64,000 nt of DNA from Pythium myriotylum (GCA_023091665.1 JALJCQ010000001.1:124001-188000); one strand, 5' to 3'; positions 39,832 to 51,017 are shown, numbered from the stretch's first letter. Made by a program: numbers and translations. The notes: a model not told the origin generated them from the letters alone.

Positions 39832-39893
<62 letters not shown>

Positions 39894-39995
39894 GAGGCCA
39901 CACAGAAGCCGAAGACCACCAAGAAACCAAGAGACCGGAGACCACGAGTGAAACATCGTCCGGAAGCTCCAGCAGCGATGGTGCCAACCCTTAGT
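39595..39995 (+). pseudogene. SCR family pseudogene with lost start and homopolymer tract
   Basis: The frame KLFTVAIAALAAVNTQSLSVLA matches the SCR-1 signal peptide, but the first codon is ATA instead of ATG. CRSDC, CLWEITFGLTTRDKC and CETALDQC follow, so five of six cysteines remain. A run of 21 C and 40 A (39832-39892) interrupts the linker, after which the tail resumes (TSETSSGSSSSDGANP). Unlike most other members it lies on the plus strand. The homopolymer may be an assembly artefact. Confidence 0.65.
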
Positions 39996-40860
39996 AGTGA
40001 TAATCAGGGTTGAGTCTATTTCTCGATCGATGCACAGTTGCAGCGTTTTGACGATGAGGATGATGCAGGTGAAGTCTCTTTGACTACGCCACCCCTACCA
40101 ACTCCTAAACATCAATTAGTGGATGCGTAAAAAGCCTCAATGGTAGAGTCTGATACAGTTCCCCACCAGGTCAAGTCACCCTTTGAGGTCACATGCATAA
40201 TATGGATGTAATTATATTGATGGTTATGTGGGTTGTTACGCGCTTCGTGCTAGCTTGCGCGGCGTTTGCACCGCCAACTTCGCTTCGCTCGTGGCAGGCA
40301 AGGCACACGCTGGAATAGATAGATCATACTGGCGAGTGTTGGGTCGCGATCGAACATGCTCCAGAGGGTACCCACCCCCACCCCCCCCCACCCCTTCGCC
40401 GCTTCAAGCCACTGCAATGTACTAACTGGTTGAACGAGTTTATGGATTTTGGGTTACAGTTGGCTGTTCTTGAATGGGAAAAGTCGTTTGACCCAGCCGC
40501 ACTGTGACCCCCTGGTGACCTGCAAGGAATTCTTCCGCGTCAACGTGGCAGAGACATATGTCGGTAGCAAGCAGGGACAATAACAGCGCATGGCATGTAG
40601 CGCTGCAGTTGTCAACAACAACGAACGTCTCACTGGGGTTCTCCTCCTTATGTGAAAAGGATATGGTGGCTCGAGTTCGCTCCGCGCTGTTACAAGAGTG
40701 GATAAATCCGCACGAGGCCAACTAAAGTAAGAACCGTAACGACTGCTAAAGTCAAGTGCCACGGAGGTTTTGTAGGGTGCAGATCAAACTTTATCAAGTT
40801 GAGTGGATGTCAACACTACACACTTGTTGTATCAATCGGAATGCCATTGTGGCCCCTTAG
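39996..40860. other. Non-coding, C-rich tract only
   Basis: ACCCCCCCCCCACCCC near 40381-40397 is the only simple feature. I see no gene. Confidence 0.3.
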
Positions 40861-41166
40861 TTAGTCTTCTTGCCATCCTTGACGCTGTGGAAGTTGTAAG
40901 AAGGCGACTTCGTGTCTTTACGGCATCTGGATGCGGTGTCGCCTTGTAGACGAGCTTTTTGAGGCCGTTCTTGGCCACACAGTCCCTGGTGCACCTATCG
41001 TTTTTGACTCGACACTCAGCCTGTGTTCCGTTGCCATAGACAGCCTCCCAGCTGCAGATGTTGTACGGGCCACTGCACTCGATATCACAGGTCGAGACGA
41101 ATGGCTCCTCAGCGTGGACTGACTGGGTTGCGAGTGGGGCGGCAATGACGAGGGCGAGGAACTTCA
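40861..41166 (-). pseudogene. SCR family copy with a frameshift near its 3' end (SCR-3)
   Basis: From ATG 41166 the signal peptide (MKFLALVIAAPLATQSVHA) and all six cysteines (CDIEC ... CTRDC, spacing 3-6-13-6-3) are intact. After DAVKT the frame shifts by one base. The other frame still encodes the family tail SPSYNFHSVKDGKKTN up to TAA 40863-40861. In the present frame the protein would run to 40832 with an unrelated tail. The cysteine core could still be secreted. CCCACATTTC upstream (about 41205) is initiator-like. Confidence 0.75.
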
Positions 41167-42399
41167 TGGCTGGTAGTGGTTTGATTGTTCCGCAGGATTG
41201 AAATGTGGGAATAACGATGGAACCGATAGCTCCTCGGACCCGAATGATGGGTGTGAGGCGGAGCTGTGACAATAAACATTGTATATTGATTGTAGACCAA
41301 AATCCGTAGACAATCAATTATTGTACAATACACAATATATTGTGGAGGGAAGTTTTGTGTGAACTTGAGAAGCACTTATGGGCTCTTTTCGGCATGCTTT
41401 CGGGCCTTTTTAGCCTCTCTTGATAGTTTGATTGCTTGAGAAACGTTGTTCATGCTGACGAGATCCCAATTTCAACTTCAAGTACATGATCACCTCAAGT
41501 GTGGTGGTGTCCATAACTCTTGCGCAAATACCCCATCATACACTTGACGCCCGAGAAGAAAAAGCTCAACTACGACCAACGTAGGAGGGGTCAAACACAT
41601 CACGCACTGTCGCCGTCGTTGTGTGTGTTCTCTGGAGACGTGTGGTGATGGCATCAAACGTCGTCATCTCCTCCAGAAGTTCAGCGATCACCAGCGGACT
41701 GTTTTGTTGCAAACAACGCAGTCGTGGCTGGTAGGTGTCGTGTTCTTGAACACCACTTCGACAACCTGGGCGCTCTTCATTACAATTTGCTTATTGGCTG
41801 GTTGATGGGCTGTGGTGCCGGTTGTGCGGACTTTGCAATATGAGCGAGTGGTTCGATCGTCCAGAGCGAATTCTCCCGAGCCCATCTCCAACCCAGAACG
41901 AGCCAAAGCGCACTTCACGCTAATTGACGGGATTTTAGGTGTAGATGCTGTGGTTGGCTCGTATAGAGAGACGACGGCGGGCATTGACAGCACCATTTCC
42001 GTCGTGGCGGCAAGGTTGCAGAGCAATATATTGAAGAGGAATATATTGATACAATATGACAATATACGGTGAACTATTGTGTTTGGCCAACAATCAATAA
42101 TTGTCTCCAACAATATTTGTGATCTGACAATAGCAATATTTTTGCACCCACCCCTGGGTGTGAGGAGGCAGGTTGGGAATGCTCTGATGAAACATGCGGT
42201 CTCGTGTGGGTGGAGACAATCTTCATGCTATGTCCGTGGTGATCAATCCTCAATCAGAAAAGCTGTTCGGCTGAGGTTGCGGTGCCAAGCTGGCCATATT
42301 TCATGTCATAAAAGGGTCCAATTCCTATTCGATTGGTTTGCTTATGTCGAAACCGACAGCCGGCGTGACGCCATGTTTAGGTGTTCCCTTCTCTCCAGT
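41167..42399. other. Intergenic with two CAATATATTG-type small elements
   Basis: 41263-41345 and 42024-42135 contain ACAATCAATTATTG or CAACAATCAATAATTG together with CAATATATTG-like ends, as at 27125 and 18700. A minus frame at 42113-41688 looks coding (KCALARSGLEMGSGEFALDD) but has no known domain and starts inside the small element. I leave it uncalled. Confidence 0.4.
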
Positions 42400-42530
42400 G
42401 ATCGACATCTCCGGGAAGGAGCACTGCGACGTGCCGGTGCCGGGCCTGATCAGTCGGATGGTACGTCTGGCTACTGGCGTTGTCGTCCATTGCGAGGTTG
42501 GCCGCGCGAGGATGGTGGCTCCATGTCATA
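42400..42530 (-). mobile_element. Short LINE RNase H scrap
   Basis: GACATCTCCGGGAAGGAG followed by TGGTACGTCTGGCTACTGGC matches the minus-strand RNase H C terminus of other LINE copies (compare 36060-36180 and 49256-49380 reversed). Too short for more. Confidence 0.5.
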
Positions 42531-42579
42531 AAAAGGGTCAAAATCAAAGACAAAAATTCCTCTCGTCTATGGAAGAGGA

Positions 42580-43810
42580 GGGCACGGGTAACAGTAACAG
42601 TAACAAGGTGAGGTCTATTGGTTTGCTCTTTTAGAAACCTATAGCCGGCGTTGCGCCTGGATTACGGGGCGAGTTCACGCCTCCAATATGAGAGATCTCT
42701 GTCAAGAAGGTCGGCGATGGCTGAGTGGTCTGCTCTCGTCGTGGGATGGAGCGCATGACTGCTTTGGGCGGTGTCCATTGCTAGATTGGCCGCGGCGTCC
42801 GCCATGCGATTGGCGGCCCGGGGATGGTGCATCCAGGTGTTGACGCCAAGTAAGTCTGCGATTCTTCGTGCCCGCGCGTATTTGGTCAGTAGGATCTTGT
42901 TGAGAGGAGCTCGGTATGCTTGCATCTGTCGAATGATGAGCATGCTATCGCCAACGACCGCGAGGGGGGTCCAATGGTGTTGATGAGCTGCCGTCAGCCC
43001 AGCCAGCAGGCCCTCGTATTCAGCTTGATTGTTGGTTGTGGTGCGGGCCGGATATGATATCGCTGCGGAATAGATGACTTGAGCGGCGGTGTCGTTGTGA
43101 CAAAGTCGTACTACAATCGCTCCAGCCCCGCCCGCTCCGGGGTTGCCGCGTGACCCACCATCGATAAATAGCAGGTAACGTTGGTCATGGTGCGGGGATC
43201 CAAGCGTCCTCGGGGGTCGTGACGTCAAGGGCGCGTTCTTAAGCAGCTCGAGTGCTGCCGCCGTGTGCGGCGTAGCCGCGCTATCCATTGTGCGCGGCCA
43301 GCGTAGGTCGCGGAGGGAGGCTTGGAGACGTGTGCGTGGTCCGATCGCCAGACTTCATTGTCTCCGTCGAGTGTCGTGCGTCGTTGCCAGATCGTCTGGA
43401 GTGTGACGAGAACCTGTTTCCTCCAGGCGGCCTGTATAGCCGCATGAGTAGCAATCGTGGGGGGCGGTAACCGCATCAGCTCTGGGTGCTCCCAGATGAG
43501 GTTTGGGAAGCCAACGAGCTGTAGGGAAAAGAAAGCCGTTTTGCTCTCCTCCAGGCTTGGGGCCTGATCCGCTGACCACAGATGCCTCCAGTGTTCCAGC
43601 AGGGCGTTCCACATCGTTTGAGCAGCCGAACAATCCCAGAAGATGTGTGCAGTCGACCCTCCTGCTGAGCCGAGTGCTGCGCAGTGTGGGCAACCCACAC
43701 TGGAGCGGGTGCGGTCCCACGCGCAGGGCACGGGTAAGAATGAATAGATTCAGCGGTTCGTCTGTGAAGCTGCTTACAACACGATTTCGAATCACGAGAC
43801 CACCGCACAT
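42580..43810 (-). mobile_element. LINE 3' half: RT end, zinc-binding region and RNase H
   Basis: The 43731-43225 frame encodes the LINE zinc-binding RT end (CPHCAALGSAGGSTAHIFWDC). A frameshift near 43290 leads into RNase H, 43288-42662. That keeps LLFIDGGSRGNPGAGGAGAI (first Asp), NNQAEYEGLLAGL (Glu), VVGDSMLIIRQM (Asp) and a final D in MADAAANLAMDT. The tail reads (GTAACA)n-like at 42580-42608. This is the best-preserved LINE RNase H here. Just beyond 43800 a second LINE end runs in the opposite direction (43800-43900). Confidence 0.8.
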
Positions 43811-44289
43811 CATAGCACTCCTACTGGAGCTCTCGACCACTGGAGATAAGGACTTAACTAACACATGGCAAACGCCGGCTATAGGTTTCTAGATAACCTA
43901 TAGACTTCAATTGATCGATCACGAGATCACCTGCTCATTTCCTGCCCAAGTCCTCCTCTATGCGCAAAAATTTCGCCACACCGAAGTTCTGGCAGAACAC
44001 GCATTCACCACAGACCTTGTCAACTCGTAGATCAGGCTACACTACGTATCTTGACGCGCGAGATCCGCTGCATCTTCATTTCACCTGATTGGACATCTTC
44101 GGCGAGTCTTGTATGCGCAGCACACAAATCACTCAAGACAGGCCCCCGCTGGTTGACTGATGAAAGTTGGATTCGATTTGGTACGTCAGTACGAACAACT
44201 ATAGTATTGTTCACATGCAGTGAGGTACAGTTTGTTTCACGATCAGGAGCGGTGCTGAGATATAGAAGATGCGATTGTATTCAGTGTGG
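43811..44289. other. LINE end in plus orientation, then intergenic
   Basis: CATCATAGCACTCCTACTGG followed by GAGCTCTCGACCACTGGAG (43809-43850) matches the plus-strand LINE end at 49345-49380. The remainder shows no gene. Confidence 0.4.
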
Positions 44290-44495
44290 CTACACTTGTC
44301 CCCACAGGTAGTATAATATATTGAAGTTACGATCCGGACGAAAGTACGGTCGTACAAACCTTCTCCCACGCGTTCTTGGTGGTATCGACAGACAGCTCGC
44401 ACCACGCAAGTAGTAAATCTTGTCCTTGATGGCTTCAATATGCCTTGGTTCATGGGCTGCAGCACTGAATTCAAGTTCTTCGGTAAGAACCACAC
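44290..44495 (-). pseudogene. Pogo/Tigger-like DDE transposase remnant
   Basis: VWFLPKNLNSVLQPMNQG is the canonical last-Asp region of pogo-like transposases (FLPxNxTSxLQPxDQG), here with N in place of the catalytic D. Then in another frame HIEAIKDKIYYL, and back to RYHQERVGEGL. Frameshifts and a lost catalytic residue show a dead copy. Confidence 0.6.
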
Positions 44496-44793
44496 TTCAA
44501 CTGACTACAGGACTGGGTTGACGCACGAAGCGACATGGGTCAGTACCCTGCACATCTCCCTTTTTGCAACTTAAACTATAAGGGATGAGAGGTAGATAAA
44601 ATCTTCACTGCTCCTGATCGTGAAACAAACCCTTAGCACCTCTGGCCAAAATGGCATCACTGATCTGCTTTACGCTGAACTAATGAGAATATTGTCAGGA
44701 CTGAAGAGCCAAACGCCACCAAAGTTTCGGAGTCTAAATCCCGTGAGAGTGAACAAAAATACACTTGTTACATTTGTGAATGTCAATGAGCAT

Positions 44794-45123
44794 TTAGTTA
44801 ATCTTCTTGCCATCCTTGACACTGCGGAAGCTGTACGAAGGTGCCTTAGTCGTCGGCTTCGGCGTCTCAACGGCCTCTGGGTGCGGCTGCGGCTTGTAGA
44901 CGAACTTCTTAACACCATTCTTGGCAACACAGTCCTTGATGCACTTATCATTTTGAGCTCGGCACTCGGCCTCCGTGCCCTTGCCGTAGATTGCCTCCCA
45001 GCTACAAGCGTTGTACGGGCCGACACACTCGACGTCACAGGTCGAGACGAACGGCTCTTCGGCGTGGGCCGACTGGGCCGCGAAGGCGGCGACAGCAATG
45101 AGAGTGAGGCCAAGGAACTTCAT
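44794..45123 (-). CDS. Small secreted six-cysteine protein (SCR-4)
   Basis: 109 residues from ATG 45123. Signal peptide MKFLGLTLIAVAAFAAQSAHA. The mature core has CX3C X6 C X13 C X6 CX3C spacing, which is mirror-symmetric (CDVEC, CSWEAIYGKGTEAEC, CIKDC). The linker is rich in K, P, E and T, and the C-terminal motif APSYSFRSVKDGKKIN is shared with the members at 46600, 47931 and 49551. This fits a helical hairpin stapled by disulfides plus a conserved tail, but no known family is matched. The initiator CTCATTCTCACATTT lies at 45157-45171. Intact; close paralogue of 46600-46929. Confidence 0.85.
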   Translation of the reverse strand: MKFLGLTLIAVAAFAAQSAHAEEPFVSTCDVECVGPYNACSWEAIYGKGTEAECRAQNDKCIKDCVAKNGVKKFVYKPQPHPEAVETPKPTTKAPSYSFRSVKDGKKIN

Positions 45124-45156
45124 GACTGGTGGTGAATTGGTTGTGCTGAACGATGG

Positions 45157-45171
45157 AAATGTGAGAATGAG
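45157..45171 (-). promoter_or_regulatory. Oomycete initiator of SCR-4
   Basis: CTCATTCTCACATTT on the minus strand, 34-48 bases before the ATG, fits the oomycete initiator with its flanking CATTT element. Confidence 0.6.
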
Positions 45172-46599
45172 AAGGATAGAGTCAATGTTTCGAACTGGAC
45201 TGGCATGATGGGTGAGAGGAGTCAGTTCGCGAGCGTTCGGTGGAACCGTGTGGCCCCACAAACGACGGTCTCATCACGGTACTCGACATTGAAAGATGGG
45301 AAGATAACCAGACACTCCTGCGGAGTCGACGGACCCACTAATCCGCCGGAAAAGCCGCCGATCCACGTCGGATGGCGGTCATACACACCAATGACCATGC
45401 GGCCTGGTGGAGAGACGGTCTCCACATGATGTTCACGATCTTTGAGTCACCCAAACCAGGGTGTAATCATTCCCTCTTCACAACGACGATGATGAACTAC
45501 CGGTAATAGTGACATTCAACAACGCGAGAATCTGAATCATATCGTCTTCTTTTGACGACCGGGCGCGAATCGGTGTAGACACTTGCGCGAGCCGAGCAAA
45601 GCAGTTCTGCAGTAAGTGGATTGACCAAGTGTCCAAGTGTCCAGTATTCATAGTGCGTGGCGTTGGACCATCACGAGAAGCAGTGTAGCCCTATCAACTA
45701 TAAAATTCTGAATTGGTTAGGCAACTGTCTCGATTCTGTGAGACCTGCGTGTGTGGAGCAGATTGTTTTACCATTTCGAGGGATTTGCGAGCGTGCCAAC
45801 GACGCTCTCTGCATGATTTCTAGACCCAGTTGGTTCAACTATGTCGGTTATGGCGGGTGTACCCCAACGAAACCGATACAATCCTCAAACTTCGATTATG
45901 GAGGGAGACGGTTCTAACAGCGAGGATTCCGCAGGCGAAAGCCCGAAGGACCGAGTCGTAGTGTGCACCGCAAGATCGTCTCCGCCCTCGAGATCAGACT
46001 TAATACGACATTTACAATTAGGTACCCTGTGTTTGGCGAAGCCATTTTACTGAACATGAAGAATAACGGCTCATGTCACTCACAAAGTAGGAAAGAGACA
46101 ATTCGAGTGTACGAATATTGCCACGGGTCTTTACGCAAACGATATGAAAGCAGACATCATGACGTACCGTGAATGGGTGGAGCTAGGCTTCACTAGTGAA
46201 CGTAGCAGCTTTTGTTGATTTCTCGAAAACGAAACTGTCAGAGCAAGAGGGAAAGCACGGAGAATACCAACAGAAGTGGAGACCATGGTATGTGTTGGCT
46301 CATTCAAATCCTGGTGAGGATGGTTCCTACAAACCAAAACTATCGTTGTACAGAAGAATTGCGTTATGCTCATGCGGTTAGAACAACGAAGCGAAAACCG
46401 AAAGCACCCAGCAAAGCAGCTTCCACAAGCAACAAAGCCCAGGACCACCAAGTCGCCATTGGAATTATTGTATCATTACGATATTCTTCACGCTGAAGGA
46501 TAAGCACTGATTTTCATGTACGCGTTCAGCGTTCAACACGTTGAGCTTTCGTTTCAAATATCACGCTTGTTACATTAATCGGCGTGTCACGGTGGCCAC
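45172..46599. other. 1.4-kb intergenic, no supported gene
   Basis: The upstream flank of SCR-4 (GATGGGTGAGAGGAGTCAGT at 45204) recurs before other family members. Short frames at 45841-46500 have no recognisable domain; one includes a KRKPKAPSK peptide that is vaguely like the lysine-rich tail of SCR-1. Confidence 0.35.
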
Positions 46600-46929
46600 T
46601 TAGTTGATCTTCTTGCCATCCTTGGCGCTGCGGAAGTTGTACGAAGGCGCCTTGGTTGTCGACTTTGGTGTCTCAATCGCCTCTGGGTGCGGCTGCGGCT
46701 TGTAGACATACTTCTTGAGGCCATTCTTGGCCACACAGTCCTTGGTGCACTTATCTTGCTTGGCTACGCACTCGGCTTGCGTGCCCTTACCGTCGATGGC
46801 CTCCCAGCTGCAAGCGTTATACGGGCCGATGCACTCCATATCGCAAGTGGAGGTGAATAATTCTTTGGCGTAGGCCGATTGGGCTGCGAAGGCGGCGAAA
46901 GCAACGAGAGCGAGTGCGAGGAACTTCAT
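46600..46929 (-). CDS. Small secreted six-cysteine protein (SCR-5)
   Basis: 109 residues. Signal peptide MKFLALALVAFAAFAAQSAYA, core CDMEC, CSWEAIDGKGTQAEC, CTKDC with 3-6-13-6-3 spacing, tail APSYNFRSAKDGKKIN. Close to SCR-4 (tandem duplicate), with changes scattered over the mature part. An upstream CTCATTTCCACAGTTC (about 46965) resembles the initiator. No frame damage. Confidence 0.85.
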   Translation of the reverse strand: MKFLALALVAFAAFAAQSAYAKELFTSTCDMECIGPYNACSWEAIDGKGTQAECVAKQDKCTKDCVAKNGLKKYVYKPQPHPEAIETPKSTTKAPSYNFRSAKDGKKIN

Positions 46930-47930
46930 GGCTGGTGAATTGGCGGGCTGGTGTTGAAAGGAGAACTGTGGAAATGAGGACAGTACCAGCATTATCGACA
47001 CTGTCCTCATTGCGTTGTCGAGTCGACATTGTCTTCTTTATTATAAAGAAACCTTGTGATGGGTGGAGTCAGTTCCAGAGTGTCAAATTGTAAGCCGGCC
47101 ATTTTGAACGATCTGGTTATTCCCACTTATCACCCGGTAGGACAGGCGCTGAGTCTGGTCGGATCGTGGGCAAGCCAGCACGTGGCCTGCGCGGGGAGGC
47201 AGTCTCCACAATTTGGCGGCTTTCTTTCTACCTAGATTGTACGTTTGTTGGAGTGTGGAACAACATTTCATTTTGGATGTTATCGCCATCATCCAAGCCG
47301 TGGGAATAGAGCCCTGGTCCGTGTCCAGAGTCTTGCTGCACCGCTGCAAGACAATACAAGTGTGATGGACTGAACTGCCTTTAGTCTCGTCGACTGCAAG
47401 CCCGATAGCGAGTCCTTGGGGCTTCAAGAAGGTTGTTGTTGGTAGTCGGATGACATTGATGATGATGATAGTGTCACGCGACTTTAACGTTATTGTTCTC
47501 AACAATACGTTCTTATCCATACCAAATCCTGTCAAATCTTCGTGCTGGTGTTCTCGCTTTTCTGATACAGCTCGTCGAATAATCGTTTTTCCGACGCCAC
47601 GATTGAAGCATGGTCGTAAGCTAGACGCTGGCAACGACTAGCTTTGCGACCAGGTGCTTGAGGGGCGTAGATCCAACGCGATAGACTCCACCACTAAGAC
47701 GAAGAGGTGCTGTAAGGTGACGGACACACAAGATCAACTTGTATTCTTGATCACTTGAAAGTGATCACGAGTGACGACTGCAATAGTGCAGACCAAGCAG
47801 ACATTCGTTTGCGTATGAAACTGACGGATTACAACTCGAAAGCTACTGTATCGCTTTCACCATGAAGATAAGTGTCATAGACGCCTTGCCGGTATGCTTG
47901 CTACATCAACCGGGGTGTTTAAACCGTCAT
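46930..47930. other. Intergenic, no supported gene
   Basis: A TGGGTGGAGTCAGTT flank shared with the other SCR members sits at 47058. A 183-codon minus frame at 47634-47083 has no recognisable motif. Confidence 0.3.
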
Positions 47931-48326
47931 CTAGTTGATCTTCTTGCCATCGTTGAAACTGCGGAAGCTGTACGAAGGCGCCTTGGTCGTCGGCTTGGGC
48001 GCCGACTTGACCTTCGGCTTTGGTGCCACCTTGGGCGTAGGCGTCGGAGTTGGCAACTTCACGTCGCTCGGATCCCAGCCGTCCGGCATCTTGTTGAGTG
48101 CCGGGTCTTCGATATACTTCTTGAGGCCGTTCTTGGCCACGCACTCCTTGGTGCACTTGTCCACCGCGGCATCGCACTCGTGGCCCGTCTTGCCTTCAAT
48201 TGGCCAGGTACAGGGCTGTCCCAGGGGGGCGCATTCGATATCGCAAGTCGAGATGAAGTTTACCGCGTGGACCGATTGGATCGCCAGGGATGCAGCGCCA
48301 ACAAGTGCGAGGGCGAGGAGCTTCAT
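47931..48326 (-). CDS. Small secreted six-cysteine protein, longer linker (SCR-6)
   Basis: 131 residues. Signal peptide MKLLALALVGAASLAIQSVHA. The cysteine spacing is 3-6-11-6-3, so the central loop is two residues shorter than in its sisters. The linker is expanded with a PTPTPTPKVAPKPKVK repeat. The C-terminal APSYSFRSFNDGKKIN is kept. So both ends of the protein are conserved while the linker varies. Initiator at 48360-48372. Confidence 0.85.
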   Translation of the reverse strand: MKLLALALVGAASLAIQSVHAVNFISTCDIECAPLGQPCTWPIEGKTGHECDAAVDKCTKECVAKNGLKKYIEDPALNKMPDGWDPSDVKLPTPTPTPKVAPKPKVKSAPKPTTKAPSYSFRSFNDGKKIN

Positions 48327-48359
48327 GGCTATTGGTGGGGTGGTTGTGTCGAGCAGCAG

Positions 48360-48372
48360 AAATGCGGAATGA
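48360..48372 (-). promoter_or_regulatory. Oomycete initiator of SCR-6
   Basis: TCATTCCGCATTT on the minus strand, 34-46 bases before ATG 48326, an almost ideal oomycete initiator plus flanking element. Confidence 0.65.
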
Positions 48373-48833
48373 GGACCGTGTCAAGGACGCCGATACTGTC
48401 CTCATTGCCGCATTGTCTTCTCAACCGTGTTTTGTGTGGGACTCTCATAATGGGTGTGAGGAGTCAGTTTCCGAGTGTTCGTTGCGTCCGTATGGCCCGG
48501 ATTGAATGCTCTCGCGACGTCGGATGGAAAAGTGGATCCACTGTCTGCTTTGGAGTCTCCTGGGTAGTCGCCAGACCCACTTATCCACCGGAGGAGTCGC
48601 CAGTCCACGTCGAATGGTGATCAGAGACCATAGGTCACGCTGCCTGGTTAGAGAGGCAGAATCCGCATGGCGCTCATGAAGGCAGCGTCGGTTTCCACCA
48701 GGAGTAGGGTCGCCATTGTGTCTAACTTCTTCTGTAATACAAAAATGGAAAGTCCTCATTTTTGGCACCGTGCAATGCAGTCAATCCACGCGGGCAAGTT
48801 CATCTCTTCCCGCGGGGTTGAAAGCGTTGATCT
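48373..48833. other. Intergenic, SCR-family flank
   Basis: GGGTGTGAGGAGTCAGTTTC at 48451 is the duplicated flank seen before SCR-4. No gene. Confidence 0.35.
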
Positions 48834-49430
48834 GTGTTGATTAGGTTTGACACTCTAACAGTCAATGAAGATACGTTTTTGAAAGGTATGAGTACGTTCC
48901 TGTTCGACAGAGGCTCTCGTGGTAACCCCGGACCGGGAGGAGCGGTCGTGGTTCGTGTCACGTCCGACAACGTACATGCCGAAGTCATCTTTTCAGCGGA
49001 CATGACCTATGGAGATCCCACCACAACCAACAACCAGGCTGAATACAACGGCCTCATCACCGGCCACACCACCGCGACGGAGAACAACTGGATGCCTCTC
49101 TCGGTTAGTGGTGATAGCATGCTCATCGTCCGCCAAATGCGAACGTACACGCCTCCTCTCTACGACAAGCTCCGAGTCAAGTACGCCCAAGCGGCCGACT
49201 CGCCGATTCCCTCGGAATCCGCGGCTGGAGTCACCAGCCCCGCGCAGCCAATAAAATGGCCGACGCAGCAGCCAACCTCGCCATGGACAACACCACCAGT
49301 AGTCAGACGTACCAACCGGCTGGCCATGAGCGACACCAGCACATCGTAGCACTCCTTCCTGGAGATCTCGACCACTGGAGAGAGGACTTCCCTAAAACAT
49401 GGCGAAAGCCAGCTACAGGTATTACAGTAG
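48834..49430 (+). mobile_element. LINE RNase H fragment, frameshifted
   Basis: 48894-49230 encodes FLFDRGSRGNPGPGGAVVV, NNQAEYNGLITGHT and SGDSMLIVRQMRTY. A frameshift near 49240 leads to MADAAANLAMDNTTSSQTYQ (49256). The plus-strand LINE end follows (GAGAGGACTTCCC near 49380). Confidence 0.75.
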
Positions 49431-49550
49431 ACCTCAATCGAACAACATCAGTACATTCCTGTAAGATTTCGCTTGTTACATCACTAGGACTGTCATATTG
49501 ACGCCTTAGTCGTACACTTTTTACATCAATCGGAGCGCCGCTGCGACCAC

Positions 49551-49878
49551 TTAGTTGATCTCTTTGCCATCATCGACACTGCGGAAGTTGTACGAACGCG
49601 CCTCGGTCTTCTTCTTGGGCTCCTCCTTGGCCTCCCGGTGGGGCTCTGCCTTGTAAACCCACTTCTTGATGCCGTTCTTGGCCACACATTCTTTGAGGCA
49701 CTTGTCCTGCTGGGCTCGACAATCTTCTTCCTTTCCATTGCCGTATTGAGCCTCCAAAAGGCAGCCGTTGAACGGACGGAAGCACTCCATATCACAGGTC
49801 GAGATGAATTGTTCTTGCGCGTGGACCGATTGGGTTGCGAGGGCAGCCGCACAAATGAGAGCGGGGGCGAGGAACTTC
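49551..49878 (-). CDS. Small secreted six-cysteine protein (SCR-7)
   Basis: 108 residues. Signal peptide MKFLAPALICAAALATQSVHA, core CDMEC, CLLEAQYGNGKEEDC, CLKEC (3-6-13-6-3 spacing), acidic-basic linker EEPKKKTE and tail ARSYNFRSVDDGKEIN. The tail has small changes (KKIN to KEIN). An extra cysteine lies in the signal peptide only. CATTTCCGCATTTCC lies about 40 bases upstream of the start. Confidence 0.83.
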
Positions 49879-50589
49879 ATGGCTCGTAGGGAGGGAGGGG
49901 GTTGTGTCGAGCGGCGGAAATGCGGAAATGTGGTCGAAGACTGCAACGGTGCCAAGCCCTCTATTCGAAACTCCAGTTCGGTGTTCACAACGCAACAACT
50001 GGAAATAGAGACATGGTCTTCACCTACTATTAATATCTTGGTTGGCCGTGACCTGTTGATGCAGCACACAGTAAATTACTGCATGCTGTACCAATTGTTC
50101 AAGATGCAATTATTATAGACTCACCCACACTGTACTGGGTAATGGATGAGTTCGATTGCGTCCATGGAAATCTCCCAACAAACCAATCGGCTCCGTCCAG
50201 TTCATGAGACCAATCAATTAGTCTTGCTCATTTTTGCTTGCTGCTTCCACATCTCCATCATGAAGATGTGGACGCAGCAACAAAAACTGGCAACACCATG
50301 AAGTTCATAGTGTAGCGGTCATTAACACCAATCCACCCTTTTTGATAGGGTTTTATAGAGGCGGTTTATTCGACGACGAGGATTCATGTACCTGGCCAGC
50401 TTGTCGCACAAGGACCAGTGTTTAGTCCGCACCACAAAAACAGGGGCAAAAGCTTTTCAAGTCTTTCCGTCAATTGCTGGACTTCTCTCTGGGTGAAGAC
50501 TTTTTTTACTTCTTTGGTGCCAAGTCTGTTCACGGACGATTTCATGTATCTGTGGATTCTGGATGCTTGTTCACGTACTGATCTGGACG
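49879..50589. other. Intergenic between SCR cluster and Copia element
   Basis: A hairpin TTCCACATCT/AGATGTGGA with flanking TTGCTG/CAGCAA lies at 50238-50282. No convincing gene. Confidence 0.35.
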
Positions 50590-51017
50590 CTACATCCTTC
50601 ATCTTATTAATAGGTCAGAGGAACCAGACTTGTTGTTGTAGTGGTTGTTACTTGCGTGGTAAAATGGGAAGTGAGATTGATGTGTTTATAATCCTTTGTG
50701 TTCTTCCTACGTTGCTCTCCTAGATGTCCTCTAGGAGGCTCATGCACTAGGCAGCTCCCTGTGGCTGCTCTTGGTATACAATAATGCAGTACATGCAACA
50801 ATAGAGAGCGAGTTGCCGGCGACGCTCCCGTTGGCGTCGCCATGTTCACGGAGTCCATGCCGGTGTCACACGGGCTGATCACGAGTGAGCATGCTTGTCC
50901 CACGGAGCCCCGGCTCACCAGGCTCCGGCTCATCAAGCCCCGGCTCATCATGTGCTTGATCACCCCAACGCTGATCACGACAGCGGGCTGATCACCGGTG
51001 GACTCGCTGAGCAACAC
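50590..51017 (-). repeat. Probable 3' LTR of the Copia element
   Basis: Directly after the pol stop, on the minus strand, a purine-rich tract (GAGAGGGGAGTG) precedes TGTTGCTCAGCGAG. This has the look of a polypurine tract and LTR start. The LTR contains repeated TGATGAGCCGGG phrases. Its far end is uncertain because the other LTR is outside the window. Confidence 0.5.

Noticed and set aside
47083..47634. 183-codon minus-strand frame as a gene
   Set aside because: No recognised motif and no initiator; a repeat of IIII from a GAT run suggests non-coding origin.
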